Counted from the stretch's first letter, positions 46,256-55,247 are shown. The stretch: 64,000 bases of DNA from an uncultured Faecalibaculum sp. (GCF_910588395.1 NZ_CAJUPA010000003.1:1-64000), one strand, 5' to 3'. Notes: a model not told the origin generated them from the letters alone. Program-made: numbers and translations.

Positions 46256-47598
46256 GCCGGGTGTGCGGCGGCCGGGGTCTGTGCGGGAAATGCCGGATGC
46301 AGGCGCCGGATCTGCCGGTTCTGGAAGCGGATCTTCGAATACTGGGATCTGCGGGCTGTCAGCAGGGCTGGCGGCTGGCGTGTCAGCATGAGACAGCGGG
46401 TCATGACTGGGCTGGCGGACAGGAGGAGAACGGGGACTGGGAGATGGCCGGTGCAGACTCCTCCATGGAGACGGCTGGCAGCGGGATGGCACCGGTTTCC
46501 AGAGAGGCCCGGGCTGTATGTGCGGCGCTGGATATCGGAACGACCACGGTGGTGCTGGCGCTGCTGGATGGGCAGGGAAATCTGGTGCGGGAATGCCGCT
46601 GGGTGAATCCTCAGAAACGGTGGGGAGCCGATGTGCTGTCCCGTCTGGAGCATTACCATGAGATGCCCCGGGGACTGATCCGGCATCTGGTGGAACCGGA
46701 GCTGGGGACGGTGCGGCGTCTGGTGGTGACGGGAAACACGATCATGACCCATATCTGGCTGGAAACCGATCCGGCGCCTCTGGCCAGATCTCCCTTTGTG
46801 ATTCCGCACCCGGACAGAATTATCACCAGGTGTATGGGGCGGCAGGAGATCGTATGCGCCCCTTTTGCACCGTATGTCGGCGCAGATATCCGGACGGGAC
46901 TGCTGGAGGTGCTGGCGCAGGACCATGCAGAGCGGTTTCTGTATATGGATCTGGGAACCAACGGCGAGCTGGCGCTGTATGACAGGGGGAGAATCACGGT
47001 GTGCAGCGCGGCCTGCGGTCCGGCGCTGGAAGGCGCAGGGATTTCCATCGGCATGCCGGCGTTGCCGGGGGCCATTGCGGGCGTGTATCATGAACAGAGC
47101 GACTGGACAGCCGCAACCATAGGCGGCCAGGTGCCGGCCGGGGTCTGCGGCAGCGGGCTGATCGCCTGGGTGGATGGGCTGCGGCAGGCGGATCTGGTAA
47201 CGCGGGCGGGAAAGCTGAAGGCGTGTCCGGAGATTGCGGGTCTGGCTTTGACACAGCAGGACATCCGCATGTTTCAGCTGGCCAAGGGGGCGCTGCAGGC
47301 AGCCTGGCAGCTGCTGGTGCCCGATCCCGCGGATCTGGAGGAGATCCTGATCGCCGGCGGGTTCTCTCTGGGGCTGGATGAAGCTGCCTGCATCCGTCTG
47401 GGTCTGTTTCATCCGGCCTGGAACGGGAAAATCCGGTTCTGCGGAAACACAGCACTGAAAGGGGCCTGCCGCCTGGCTGTGAATCCGGAACCGGATGATC
47501 TGCAGGCGCAGGTTCTGGAACTGGAACAGGATCCCCGGTTTGCGGAAACCTTCGCCAGGGCCATGCTGCTGCAGGAGGTATCCGGGTGCAGGACCTGA
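46252..47598 (+). CDS. Reductive activator of corrinoid protein (RamA/RACE type), shortened ferredoxin part
   Basis: Reactivates the carrier when cobalt is oxidised to Co(II), using ATP and low-potential electrons. The N-terminus holds CGGRGLCGKC and a later ACQH, the four cysteines of a 2Fe-2S cluster, but the roughly 30 residues normally preceding the first cysteine are missing. The ASKHA ATPase domain starts at ALDIGTTTVV and includes TGNTIMTH, DLGTNGELAL and AGGFSLGLD. Length 448 is short compared with about 600. ATG 46252 overlaps the carrier stop, so translation is coupled. Confidence 0.88.
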   Translation: MSRVCGGRGLCGKCRMQAPDLPVLEADLRILGSAGCQQGWRLACQHETAGHDWAGGQEENGDWEMAGADSSMETAGSGMAPVSREARAVCAALDIGTTTVVLALLDGQGNLVRECRWVNPQKRWGADVLSRLEHYHEMPRGLIRHLVEPELGTVRRLVVTGNTIMTHIWLETDPAPLARSPFVIPHPDRIITRCMGRQEIVCAPFAPYVGADIRTGLLEVLAQDHAERFLYMDLGTNGELALYDRGRITVCSAACGPALEGAGISIGMPALPGAIAGVYHEQSDWTAATIGGQVPAGVCGSGLIAWVDGLRQADLVTRAGKLKACPEIAGLALTQQDIRMFQLAKGALQAAWQLLVPDPADLEEILIAGGFSLGLDEAACIRLGLFHPAWNGKIRFCGNTALKGACRLAVNPEPDDLQAQVLELEQDPRFAETFARAMLLQEVSGCRT

Positions 47599-48419
47599 TT
47601 TCCCTGGACCGGCTCTGCAGCAGCGTGCCGGCCCGGGAACGGATTGTCCTGGCTGCCGGTCAGGTGCTGGTGGCCCTGGCGGCAGAGGATGACGGGCAGA
47701 TTGACGGCAGACCTCTGCCGGGCGGGTGGACAGCGGTGGCAGCCGGTCCCCTGACTCTCCGGGTGCAGGGATGCAGTCTGCAGCTGGCGGTGCTGAGCAA
47801 AGTCCCGGGGCAGGAACCGGGTATCGCAACGGCACCGGAGGGGTTTGCCAACCGGACCTCCATCTTTTTTCAGGGACTGCAGAATGCGGGAAAAATCCGG
47901 AAAGAACCGGATGGCTACATGATTTCCTCCGTGATTCTCCAGTTTCTCTCGCACTGGCACCGGCGGAACATCACGGGAAACAAAGTGGCTTCTCAGGCAG
48001 GACGCTGGCTGGAGGCGCATTGCCGCGAACATGTGACGGCGCAGGATATGGCGGATGCCCTGGGGTATTCCCGCTGGTATGTGATGCACTGTTTTTCCGA
48101 TGTGTTCTCCATGTCCGTTCACACGTATCTGATGTACTGCCGCCTGGCGGGGGTGAAGAAAGCAATCCTGGAGGGAACCAGGAGCATGGAAGAAATTGCG
48201 CTGGACAACGGGTTTTCTTCCCGCAGCGCGATGCACAGAACTTTTATGCGGCTGTATGGAATCACACCGGGAGAATACCGGCGGTTTACAGAAAGGAATG
48301 ACAGAAATGAAGAAACAGATGATGGCAGCAGGGGCCCTGACCCTGACCATGCTGGCAGGGTGCAGCACAGGCAGCCCTGCAGCGGCGGACAAGGAGAACA
48401 GTACCGGAGCAGGGACTGA
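47586..48419 (+). CDS. AraC-family regulator
   Basis: A 277-residue protein with a C-terminal AraC-type double helix-turn-helix (VTAQDMADALGYSRWYVMH and MEEIALDNGFSSRSAMHRTF, ending ITPGEYRRF). The N-terminal 130 residues are a small sensory domain I cannot identify; it may bind the inducing substrate. It starts at GTG 47586, overlapping the activator gene by 13 bases. After YRRF the frame continues for about 40 residues in a sequence that is the next gene read in another frame, giving an unusual 113-base overlap. Confidence 0.85.
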   Translation: MQDLISLDRLCSSVPARERIVLAAGQVLVALAAEDDGQIDGRPLPGGWTAVAAGPLTLRVQGCSLQLAVLSKVPGQEPGIATAPEGFANRTSIFFQGLQNAGKIRKEPDGYMISSVILQFLSHWHRRNITGNKVASQAGRWLEAHCREHVTAQDMADALGYSRWYVMHCFSDVFSMSVHTYLMYCRLAGVKKAILEGTRSMEEIALDNGFSSRSAMHRTFMRLYGITPGEYRRFTERNDRNEETDDGSRGPDPDHAGRVQHRQPCSGGQGEQYRSRD

Positions 48420-48738
48420 GAAAACGGTTCAGATTGTCGCAAAGGATCAGGACGGTCAGACGGTCCTGGATGAGTCCGTTGTCACAACGGCGGATACGCT
48501 GACCGGGGTCCTGGAAAACAGCGATGCCCTGCAGGCGAAACTGGAAGAAGGACAGTACGGCACCATGGTCATGGGACTCGGGGGACTGGAGACAGAGGAC
48601 TGGAACAAGGGCCCCTGGTGGACGTATGAATCCGACAACAATGCGGTCTGCCAGGAAGAATCCTATTGTCCGGCTGCGGATGATGTGAAAGTGGAAGACG
48701 GCGACCGGTTCGTATTCACCTTCTCCAGCGGCAGCTGA
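48307..48738 (+). CDS. DUF4430 lipoprotein, probable corrinoid capture protein
   Basis: A 143-residue lipoprotein with lipobox MLAGC (Cys19). The mature part is a DUF4430 domain, a fold related to the C-terminal domain of transcobalamin and intrinsic factor: TLTGVLENSDALQAKLEE, WNKGPWWTYESDNNAV and VEDGDRFVFTFSS match the family pattern. Next to a corrinoid-protein operon and an S component, it most likely binds cobamide at the cell surface. ATG 48307 is chosen for its spacing from AAAGGA. Confidence 0.85.
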   Translation: MKKQMMAAGALTLTMLAGCSTGSPAAADKENSTGAGTEKTVQIVAKDQDGQTVLDESVVTTADTLTGVLENSDALQAKLEEGQYGTMVMGLGGLETEDWNKGPWWTYESDNNAVCQEESYCPAADDVKVEDGDRFVFTFSSGS

Positions 48739-49244
48739 TGAGCGTCCGGCTGCTTGTCCGGTCCGCTGTGCTGGGGGCGCTGGAGCTGGTGGTGTTCACG
48801 GCATTTTCCGGCATTCTGTACCTGGAAGCCGTGACCCTGACGGTTGTATCGGTTGCCTGCTGCCTGGACCGGCGGACGGCGGTTCTGTCCTCGGTCTGTT
48901 TCTGCGTACTGAACATGCTGCTGATTCAGGGCGTCACCCCCTGGTCCCTGATGTATCTGGGGGTCTATCCGGTGTATTCCCTGGTCGTCCGGCGGCTCGG
49001 CCGGCATGGCATGAACCGGCTGCAGGCAGCGGCGCTGACAGGCGTGCTGTCGTTTCTGACCGGTCAGATCCTGCAGATTCCCTGGCTGCTCTTTTCCGGC
49101 GTCCTGGCAGCGGGCTATCTTCTTGCGGGACTGCAGACCTCCCTGGTCCAGGGGGCGCTCAGCGCAGCCATGGCCTGGGTTCTGTATGAGCCATTGTGCC
49201 GTGTGCTGCGGTATCTGTCCCGGACCAGGCCCGGAGGCGCGTAA
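48738..49244 (+). CDS. ECF transporter S component, probably for corrinoid
   Basis: A 168-residue membrane protein with about five or six hydrophobic segments, a size and layout typical of S components that pair with the shared EcfAAT energy module. It overlaps the DUF4430 stop by one base (TGATG). Substrate assignment to cobalamin or another corrinoid is from the gene neighbourhood, not from a visible binding motif. No ATPase or T component is encoded here. Confidence 0.75.
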   Translation: MSVRLLVRSAVLGALELVVFTAFSGILYLEAVTLTVVSVACCLDRRTAVLSSVCFCVLNMLLIQGVTPWSLMYLGVYPVYSLVVRRLGRHGMNRLQAAALTGVLSFLTGQILQIPWLLFSGVLAAGYLLAGLQTSLVQGALSAAMAWVLYEPLCRVLRYLSRTRPGGA

Positions 49245-49276
49245 CCACAGACAGCCGCAGAGAATTCTGCAGAAAA

Positions 49277-49321
49277 TACCCTGACCGGCTTTGCATGAGA
49301 AGCCAGGATCAGGGTGTTTTG
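49277..49321. terminator. Terminator ending the methyltransferase operon
   Basis: CCCTGA/TCAGGG outer and GGCTT/AAGCC inner stems with T-rich tails on both strands, between this operon and the facing DUF5131 gene. Confidence 0.78.
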
Positions 49322-49376
49322 CGTTTATGGGCATTCATACGGTGTCTGTCGGGAAGACGCGGTTGGAGCCAGCCTG

Positions 49377-50147
49377 TCAGGCTGCCTCTTCAAACAGGGA
49401 AGTCTGCTGCAGTCTGTGTCTTTTTCGCAGCCAGCTGTGGGCTTTGTGCGCCTGCTGAAACTGGTCCTGTTTCCGGATCGTGTAAAGCCGGCCGTTCCGG
49501 ATGAAATACCGGCCTGTCTGATGAATCGAGAACGCGGTTCCGGTTCGCCGGCAGTCCAGAAACAGCTGTTCCATCCAGCCAAAGTCGCAGGGCCGTGCTT
49601 CCAGACCGCTTTCTCCGGCAGCGGAAACCAGCTCGAATCCTCTGGTTTTCAGCCAGGGATACAGGTGCAGCTCTTCCAGCAGGGGGGCGGCGAAAATATA
49701 CCGGTGCCGGCAGGGGATTGTCAGGAACAGGTCCAGCCGGGATTGGGCAGCCTGCTGGTTTTCAATGGAAACCGCAATCGTCACCTGGGGCCAGCCGCCG
49801 TTCCAGTCAGGAGGCAGACAGTCTCTGACCCGGTGGATCCGTTTGGTGGGAATCAGAAACTGTACATCCGGGCGCTGGCGGATGATGTCCCAGGCTTCCT
49901 GCCGCCATGGATCGGCTTCTTCCACGAAGAAATCCGAGTTGAAGCAGACAGACATCTGCGCTCCTGCCGGGATTTTCCGGCTGCCATCCCGTTTCCGTTT
50001 CAGGGGTAGATCAAACATCGTGACGGACCTGGTGATCTGATCGGGATTCCGTCCATGACGCAGGTCAGCCCGGCGCATGAAACAGTTTTTGCAGCCGGCA
50101 GAAAAAGGGTGGCACCCATGCCAGGGATTCCAGGGAATGTCTTTCAT
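49377..50147 (-). CDS. DUF5131 (phage Gp37/Gp68-type) protein
   Basis: A 256-residue member of a family found in phages and bacteria. It begins MKDIPWNPWHGCHPFSAGC, and the three cysteines in HGCHPFSAGCKNCF are invariant and resemble a radical-SAM-like Fe-S site. Family function is unknown. The in-frame extension to 50255 is rejected because homologues begin near WNPWHGC. A lone phage-type gene here does not indicate a prophage. Confidence 0.8.
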   Translation of the reverse strand: MKDIPWNPWHGCHPFSAGCKNCFMRRADLRHGRNPDQITRSVTMFDLPLKRKRDGSRKIPAGAQMSVCFNSDFFVEEADPWRQEAWDIIRQRPDVQFLIPTKRIHRVRDCLPPDWNGGWPQVTIAVSIENQQAAQSRLDLFLTIPCRHRYIFAAPLLEELHLYPWLKTRGFELVSAAGESGLEARPCDFGWMEQLFLDCRRTGTAFSIHQTGRYFIRNGRLYTIRKQDQFQQAHKAHSWLRKRHRLQQTSLFEEAA

Positions 50148-50266
50148 GAGTACAGGATACAATATGTGAACGGAACAGCCAATGGAAACCGGTTTTGATT
50201 TCCGTTCTTCCCGCAGGCGGCGCAGAATGCGGCAATTTCTGTTTGCAGGTTCCATATTTCAGGGAT

Positions 50267-51010
50267 ATGAAAAGTACAGTACGGTATGATGTAACAGAAG
50301 AACCCGGGACCTGCCTGGTGTTTGCAGAAAAGGACAGTATGGATATGACTTTGCAGAATACTCCCTCCAGACAGCCTGTGCCGCTGGTGCTGCTTCATGG
50401 ACTGGGACAGAAACCCGACAGCTGGAAACCGGTGATGAGACACCTTCCGGCGTATATTCCGGTCATTGCCCCGGATCTGGAATCCGGCGTGACAGAAGAG
50501 GATGCGTCCTTTGAGCGGCTGGCCGCATCCTTCGAGCAGCTCATGGAAAGCATTCAGGGACCGGCGGACATAGCCGGACTGTCCCTGGGCGCAGTGGTGG
50601 CGCTGGATTATGCCCTGCGTCATCCGGAGAAAGTCCGTTCCCTGATCCTGGCAGCCCCGCAGTACAAAACCCCGAAAACGCTCCTCCGGCTGCAGAGCAC
50701 GCTGTTTTCCGTGGCTCCGGAGAAACTGTTCGCGTCTGCAGGCCTGACGAAACCCCAGATGCTGTCTCTTTCCCGGAGCATGATGACCCTGGATTATGCA
50801 GATCAGGTTCCGGCGCTTTCCTGTCCGGTCCTGATTCTGGTGGGCAGCCGGGACAGAATCAACCGGAAAGCCGCCCTGACCATGACCGACCGGGTTCCCG
50901 GTGCCAGGCTACGCATGGTGGAAGGAAGCGGTCATGAAATCAATGCGGATCAGCCGGAGCGGATGGCAGCAGTCATGCGGCTGTTTCTTCGGGAAGCTGC
51001 CGCGCGCTGA
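50267..51010 (+). CDS. Alpha/beta hydrolase
   Basis: A 247-residue soluble alpha/beta hydrolase. LVLLHGLGQKPDSW carries the oxyanion loop, IAGLSLGAVVAL the nucleophilic Ser, ILVGSRDRI the acid and EGSGHEINADQPE the catalytic His. Substrate unknown. The ribosome site is weak (AGGGA two bases before the ATG); MDMTLQ inside the frame is another possible start. Confidence 0.8.
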   Translation: MKSTVRYDVTEEPGTCLVFAEKDSMDMTLQNTPSRQPVPLVLLHGLGQKPDSWKPVMRHLPAYIPVIAPDLESGVTEEDASFERLAASFEQLMESIQGPADIAGLSLGAVVALDYALRHPEKVRSLILAAPQYKTPKTLLRLQSTLFSVAPEKLFASAGLTKPQMLSLSRSMMTLDYADQVPALSCPVLILVGSRDRINRKAALTMTDRVPGARLRMVEGSGHEINADQPERMAAVMRLFLREAAAR

Positions 51011-51033
51011 CCAGCAGGTTCATCAGCTGTGTT

Positions 51034-51459
51034 TCAACTGGCTGCGTCATTCTGCGCAGTCCCTTTTTCGTCCTGTGTTTTCCCGGGATCCGGCTGGTTT
51101 TCCTGGTGACTTGCTGTGTAGAGCCGGCGAATGTCCTCCGGGAGATCCTGTGGGATCAGCGCCTGCACGGCGGATTCACATCCGGCCTCCAGCGCCTGCT
51201 GGTAGTACCAGCACTTGAATTCGATCATGTTCATCTGCTCCTGCAGCCTGGCGATTTCTGCCAGCAGCACCTGACGGCGGTTTTCGAACATTTCTTTCCG
51301 TTCTCTCAGACTTGCGTCTCCCTGCTGACACAGCTCCATGAACCGGGCAATGTCCCGGATTTCCAGCCCGCTGGTCTTAAGACATTCGATCACCCGCAGG
51401 TTTTCCAGATTGTCCGGTGTAAAACGGCGGATGCCCCTTTGGCTCCGTGAAGGAACAGG
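51034..51459 (-). pseudogene. MerR-family regulator remnant lacking its DNA-binding helix-turn-helix
   Basis: The minus-strand frame reads PSRSQRGIRRFTPDNL and continues into LRVIECLKTSGLEIRDIARF, a typical MerR wing and dimerisation helix, then about 80 more residues. The first 35 or so residues (helix-turn-helix) are missing: the sequence upstream is the facing hydrolase fragment. No start codon with a ribosome site is available. The break lies at about 51435-51459. Confidence 0.75.
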
Positions 51460-52237
51460 CCTCGAGTCTGTATGCCCAGAAACTGGCGGAGAAGGGATAC
51501 TATAGACTGGCTTTTGATCCTTCTTATACAGGAGAGAGCGGTGGCTGGCCCCGGCGGCTGGTATCCCCGGACATCAATACCGAGGATTTCAGTGCAGCGA
51601 TGGATTTTCTGAGTAATGAGGAGCAGGTGGATCAGGAAAGGATCGGCATTCTGGGAATCTGCGGATTCGGCGGCATGGCTCTCAGTGCCGCCAGCAATGA
51701 TCCGCGGATCAAAGCCACAGTCGCCAGCACCATGTACAACATGAGCGAAAACATCGAAAACGGCTACTTCAACAGCGAAGACTCTGCCGCAGCGGCAATG
51801 CGAAACGGGCAGCGATTGCTGTCCAGCGGACCATTGATTTCAGAACGCAGGACCTCCGACGCGCCGGAGGCGTGGTGGATCCGCTGCCCCAGGATGCACC
51901 CTGGTTTGTGAAGGATTATCATGCCTATTACAAAACACCCCGGGGCTATCATCCCCGCTCGGGAAACTCAACGGATGGCAGGAACGTGACCGGCTGCGCT
52001 TCGTTTCTGAACATGCCGCTGAATGCCTTCATTGAGGAGATCGAAATTCCGGTCCTTCTGGTGCACGGGGAAAAAGCGCACTCGCTGTCCTACTCCAAAG
52101 AAGCGTATTCCCACCTCAAGGGAGACAACAAGGAGCTGCTGATCATCCCCGGCGCGGTGCATACGGACCTGTATGACAATCTGGCTGTCATTCCGTTCGA
52201 TCAGATTGATGCGTTTTACCGGAAGTCCTTTGACTGA
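51432..52237 (+). pseudogene. Alpha/beta hydrolase remnant, N-terminally truncated and frameshifted
   Basis: Reads PFGSVKEQASSLYAQKLAEK, then FDPSYTGESGG, nucleophile region GILGICGFGGMALSAA, and after a frame change AIAVQRTIDFRTQDLRRAGG to VLLVHGEKAHS and the His-containing GAVHTDLYD. Homologues have about 45-60 residues before HPFGGVKEQAS, which are absent. The frame changes near 51800-51815. Both defects indicate a dead gene, originally divergent from the MerR gene. Confidence 0.8.
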
Positions 52238-52238
52238 G

Positions 52239-52267
52239 TGAAAGAATCCGCTGCGGCGGATTTTTCA
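52239..52267 (+). terminator. Terminator after the hydrolase remnant
   Basis: GTGAAAGAATCCGC pairs with GCGGATTTTTCAC across TGCG; the distal arm is T-rich. Confidence 0.8.
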
Positions 52268-52410
52268 CACCAGCCCCTGACAGCATACAGGTCGGGTATC
52301 CGGCCTGTATGCAGATGCTGAGACATGCTGTCCCTCACCGGCTGTCGGGCAGAGTGCGGCATGAAGAAAGCAGCTGAAACGTGGTATCATAATTCGCTGG
52401 AGGTTTTTCA

Positions 52411-53739
52411 ATGCATAAAATGGAATCCATGGACATTCGCCGGCTGGTGATTTCAATGTCCATTCCCATTGCCCTGAGCATGCTGCTTTCGGCACTGTAC
52501 AACATCATTGACAGCATGTTTGTTGCCGGCTATTCACAGCAGGCGCTTCTGGCGGTCAGCCTGTGCTACCCGGTGCAGACGCTGATGATTGCCATTGCCT
52601 GCGGCATCGGCGTGGGATTCAACACCGTTCTGGCCAGGTTTCTCGGGGAGCAGAAACCGGATATGGCCAGTCAGTCTGTGCTCAACGGCCTGTTTCTGGC
52701 GCTGATCAGCTGGATCGTATTTCTGCTGTTCGGCCTGTTCGGAGCGAAATGGTTTCTGGGACTCTTTACGCAGGAAGCCGCTGTCATTGAGCAGGGAGAT
52801 GCCTATCTGAAGATCTGCTGCGGCTTTTCCTTTGCGATTTTCTTTCAGATCACCTATGAACGGATCATGCAGGCCACCGGACGGCCCATGTACAACCTGG
52901 CGATCCAGGGAACCGGTGCACTGATCAACATCATTCTGGACCCGGTTTTCATTTTCACGTTCAACCAGGGTGTGGCCGGGGCGGCCATTGCCACCATCAT
53001 CGGCCAGATCACGGCGATGGGACTGGGCATCTGGATCACGCACAGAAAAGTGCCGGAGATTCATACCGATATCCGGCAGTTCCGGTGGAACGGGGCTCTC
53101 ATGCTGCGGATCCTGCAGATTGGCATACCGGCAATGGTGATGCAGGCTGTCATGAGTTTCATGTCAGTGTTCATGAACTGGATCCTCATGCCTTATTCCA
53201 GCATGGCGGTCTCGGTGTTCAGCGTCTACATCAAGCTGCAGCAGTTTGTGTTCATGATCGTCATGGGATTCACCAATGCGCTGATCCCCATTGTTTCATT
53301 CAATTTCGGTGCCCGCAGGAAAGACCGGATCTTCCCCGCGGTACGGTTCTCGCTGCTGATGGCCACGGGCATCATGCTGGCAGGAACGGTGCTGTTCCAG
53401 CTCATCCCCGGACCGCTTCTGGCCATGTTCAATGCCAATCAGGATATGTATGCCATTGGCATTCCCTGCCTGCGGATCATATCCCTGAGCTTTGTCTTCG
53501 CGGGGGTATCCATGATTCTGTGCTCTGCTTTCCAGGCTCTGGGTCATCCGGGCACGAGTCTGGGCATCACACTGCTGCGGCAGTTGATTCTGCTGATTCC
53601 CCTGACTGCGCTGCTGGCCCGTCTCTATGGACTGGATGCAGGCTGGCTGGCGTTTGTGATCACAGAAGTGATCTGTGCAGGCCTGTCGGTGCTGGAATGG
53701 TGCCGTGTGAAAAAACAGGTGGACGTGCAGCTGGCTTAG
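52411..53739 (+). CDS. MATE-family multidrug exporter
   Basis: A 442-residue polytopic membrane protein with 12 predicted segments in two related halves. Typical MATE stretches are LSALYNIIDSMFVAG, GVGFNTVLARFLGEQ, QATGRPMYNLAIQGTGALIN followed by ILDPVFIF, and NFGARRKDR in the second half. It would expel cationic compounds using a Na+ or H+ gradient. TGGAGG precedes the start, and TGGTATCAT at 52382-52390 looks like an extended -10. Confidence 0.93.
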   Translation: MHKMESMDIRRLVISMSIPIALSMLLSALYNIIDSMFVAGYSQQALLAVSLCYPVQTLMIAIACGIGVGFNTVLARFLGEQKPDMASQSVLNGLFLALISWIVFLLFGLFGAKWFLGLFTQEAAVIEQGDAYLKICCGFSFAIFFQITYERIMQATGRPMYNLAIQGTGALINIILDPVFIFTFNQGVAGAAIATIIGQITAMGLGIWITHRKVPEIHTDIRQFRWNGALMLRILQIGIPAMVMQAVMSFMSVFMNWILMPYSSMAVSVFSVYIKLQQFVFMIVMGFTNALIPIVSFNFGARRKDRIFPAVRFSLLMATGIMLAGTVLFQLIPGPLLAMFNANQDMYAIGIPCLRIISLSFVFAGVSMILCSAFQALGHPGTSLGITLLRQLILLIPLTALLARLYGLDAGWLAFVITEVICAGLSVLEWCRVKKQVDVQLA

Positions 53740-53933
53740 AGCTGCACAATGCCGGTGATGGAAGCGGAAAAGGGCTGCAGCTTTCTGTCCAGACAATGCA
53801 CCCTCCATCGAGCGAAAGGGTTTTATTCTTCATTTTTGATTTATAATCATGAAAAGATACCAGTGTCAGAGTCCGGGATCATAGCCCGGGACAGATATCG
53901 GGAAGCATGATTTCTCAAAGGAAAGGCGGGATT

Positions 53934-54344
53934 ATGAAATTCAAAAAAGGAGACTGGATAGAATTCCGGACAGGTGGCAGGAACTGCACCGGTAAGATAT
54001 TCATCGTCAACGATCATGACAACTCCTATGATGTGGACACCTTTCTGGATGGAGAGAGGATTCTGGTAAAGCATCTGCCGGAATCGGAGATCATCACAGA
54101 AAACATGGTGCTGTATCAGTGGACTGCTGATGGGGAACCGGAACTGTGCCGGAAAGAATCGGGATGGATACAGGAAGGAACCTGTTATCACTGCGGTCAG
54201 CTGTTGTCAGGCGACTGCATTCTGCTGACTGCAGCGGAAACCGGGGATGTATATCCTCTGCATGCTGCGTGCTGCCGGATTTCAGCGACACCTCTGAAGC
54301 AGACTGTCGGTGGATGTTTCTCACCATCAGCAAAGCGGAGCTGA
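53934..54344 (+). CDS. Hypothetical protein with Cys-rich C-terminal half
   Basis: A 136-residue soluble protein. Residues 1-60 look like a small beta barrel (FKKGDWIEFRTGGRNCTGKI). The second half has CYHCGQ and HAACC, which could form a zinc site. No family is recognised. The ribosome site is weak (AAAGGCGGG), and the protein starts MKFKKGDW. Confidence 0.6.
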   Translation: MKFKKGDWIEFRTGGRNCTGKIFIVNDHDNSYDVDTFLDGERILVKHLPESEIITENMVLYQWTADGEPELCRKESGWIQEGTCYHCGQLLSGDCILLTAAETGDVYPLHAACCRISATPLKQTVGGCFSPSAKRS

Positions 54345-54355
54345 ATCACAAAGAT

Positions 54356-54392
54356 GCAGAAAACCCGTCCGAATCACGGACGGGTTTTCTGC
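54356..54392. terminator. Bidirectional terminator
   Basis: A 15-bp perfect stem (GCAGAAAACCCGTCC, loop GAATCAC). The arms themselves carry A/T runs, so it acts on both converging genes. Confidence 0.9.
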
Positions 54393-54446
54393 ATGAGAGA
54401 GGTCTGTGACAGCAGAATGGTAGTGGGGACCATTGCCTGGCTGTCA

Positions 54447-55247
54447 TCAGGATTCTGCTTTTGGCGGATAACGATGTTCGAATTCCTCCAGGATTCCGGA
54501 CAGCAGGTCATCCAGATACTGCTGTGCTTTGGCACGGATGGGATCCGGTACGCCATAGTAAGCCTCCGCGATGGATCCGGTAATGGCAGCCAGTGTGTCA
54601 CTGTCCCCGCCGATCGAGACTGCATTCCGGATGGCATCTTCAAAGTCCGTGGATTCGAAAAACGCCTCCATTGCCTGAGGAACAGTATCCTGACAGGTTT
54701 CATTGAACTGGTATATATTCCGGATATCGTCCAGAGTGAAGTCGATCGGGTAGTAATTCTCCGTGATATGCCTGCGGATTTCATCCTTGCTCTTTCCTGT
54801 CCGGGCCAGGTACACCGCAACGGCAGTCGCTTCCGCTCCTTTCAGTCCTTCGGGATGATTGTGTGTCACTTCGGTTACGGCTCTGGACAGTTTCTTCACT
54901 TCTTCCAGGGAGTCGCCTGCATACTCGCATCCGCTTACCCGCATGGCAGCTCCGTTGCCAAAACTGTTATACGGCCTGGGATGATCCGAATACATCCAGT
55001 TCCAGAACCGGCCGTCATATCCGCAGTCAGGATAGGGCCGGCCAATGGTCTGCATGGAAATCACAGCCTGCTGGCTCAGACTGCTGTAATCCGGCATGCA
55101 GTGCAGCAAAGCGTCACAGACTGCCAGAGACATAATGGAATCATCTGTGAAAAAGCAGTCTGAAGCCAGCAGGTCAAACTGTTTTGATCTGTGATTGTGC
55201 CACTCAAAACGGGACCCGGCAATGTCGCCAATAATCGCACCGATCAT
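54447..55247 (-). CDS. ADP-ribosylglycohydrolase
   Basis: A 266-residue DraG-like enzyme that removes ADP-ribose from proteins or small acceptors. Metal-binding motifs are GAIIGDIAGSRFEW at the N-terminus, FTDDSIMSLAV and SIGGDSDTLAAI near the C-terminus. GTGAGGC precedes the ATG. No mono-ADP-ribosyltransferase or dinitrogenase reductase gene is adjacent, so the partner is unknown. Confidence 0.92.
   Translation of the reverse strand: MIGAIIGDIAGSRFEWHNHRSKQFDLLASDCFFTDDSIMSLAVCDALLHCMPDYSSLSQQAVISMQTIGRPYPDCGYDGRFWNWMYSDHPRPYNSFGNGAAMRVSGCEYAGDSLEEVKKLSRAVTEVTHNHPEGLKGAEATAVAVYLARTGKSKDEIRRHITENYYPIDFTLDDIRNIYQFNETCQDTVPQAMEAFFESTDFEDAIRNAVSIGGDSDTLAAITGSIAEAYYGVPDPIRAKAQQYLDDLLSGILEEFEHRYPPKAES

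Noticed and set aside
46048..47835. 595-residue frame antisense to the corrinoid activator gene
   Set aside because: Pro/Arg/Gln-rich shadow with no ribosome site.
49377..50147. Prophage remnant marked by the DUF5131 gene
   Set aside because: No other phage gene is nearby, and the family is common on chromosomes.
51447..51911. Intact 154-residue hydrolase
   Set aside because: The frame starts mid-domain and leaves the family sequence near 51.8 kb, where another frame continues it.
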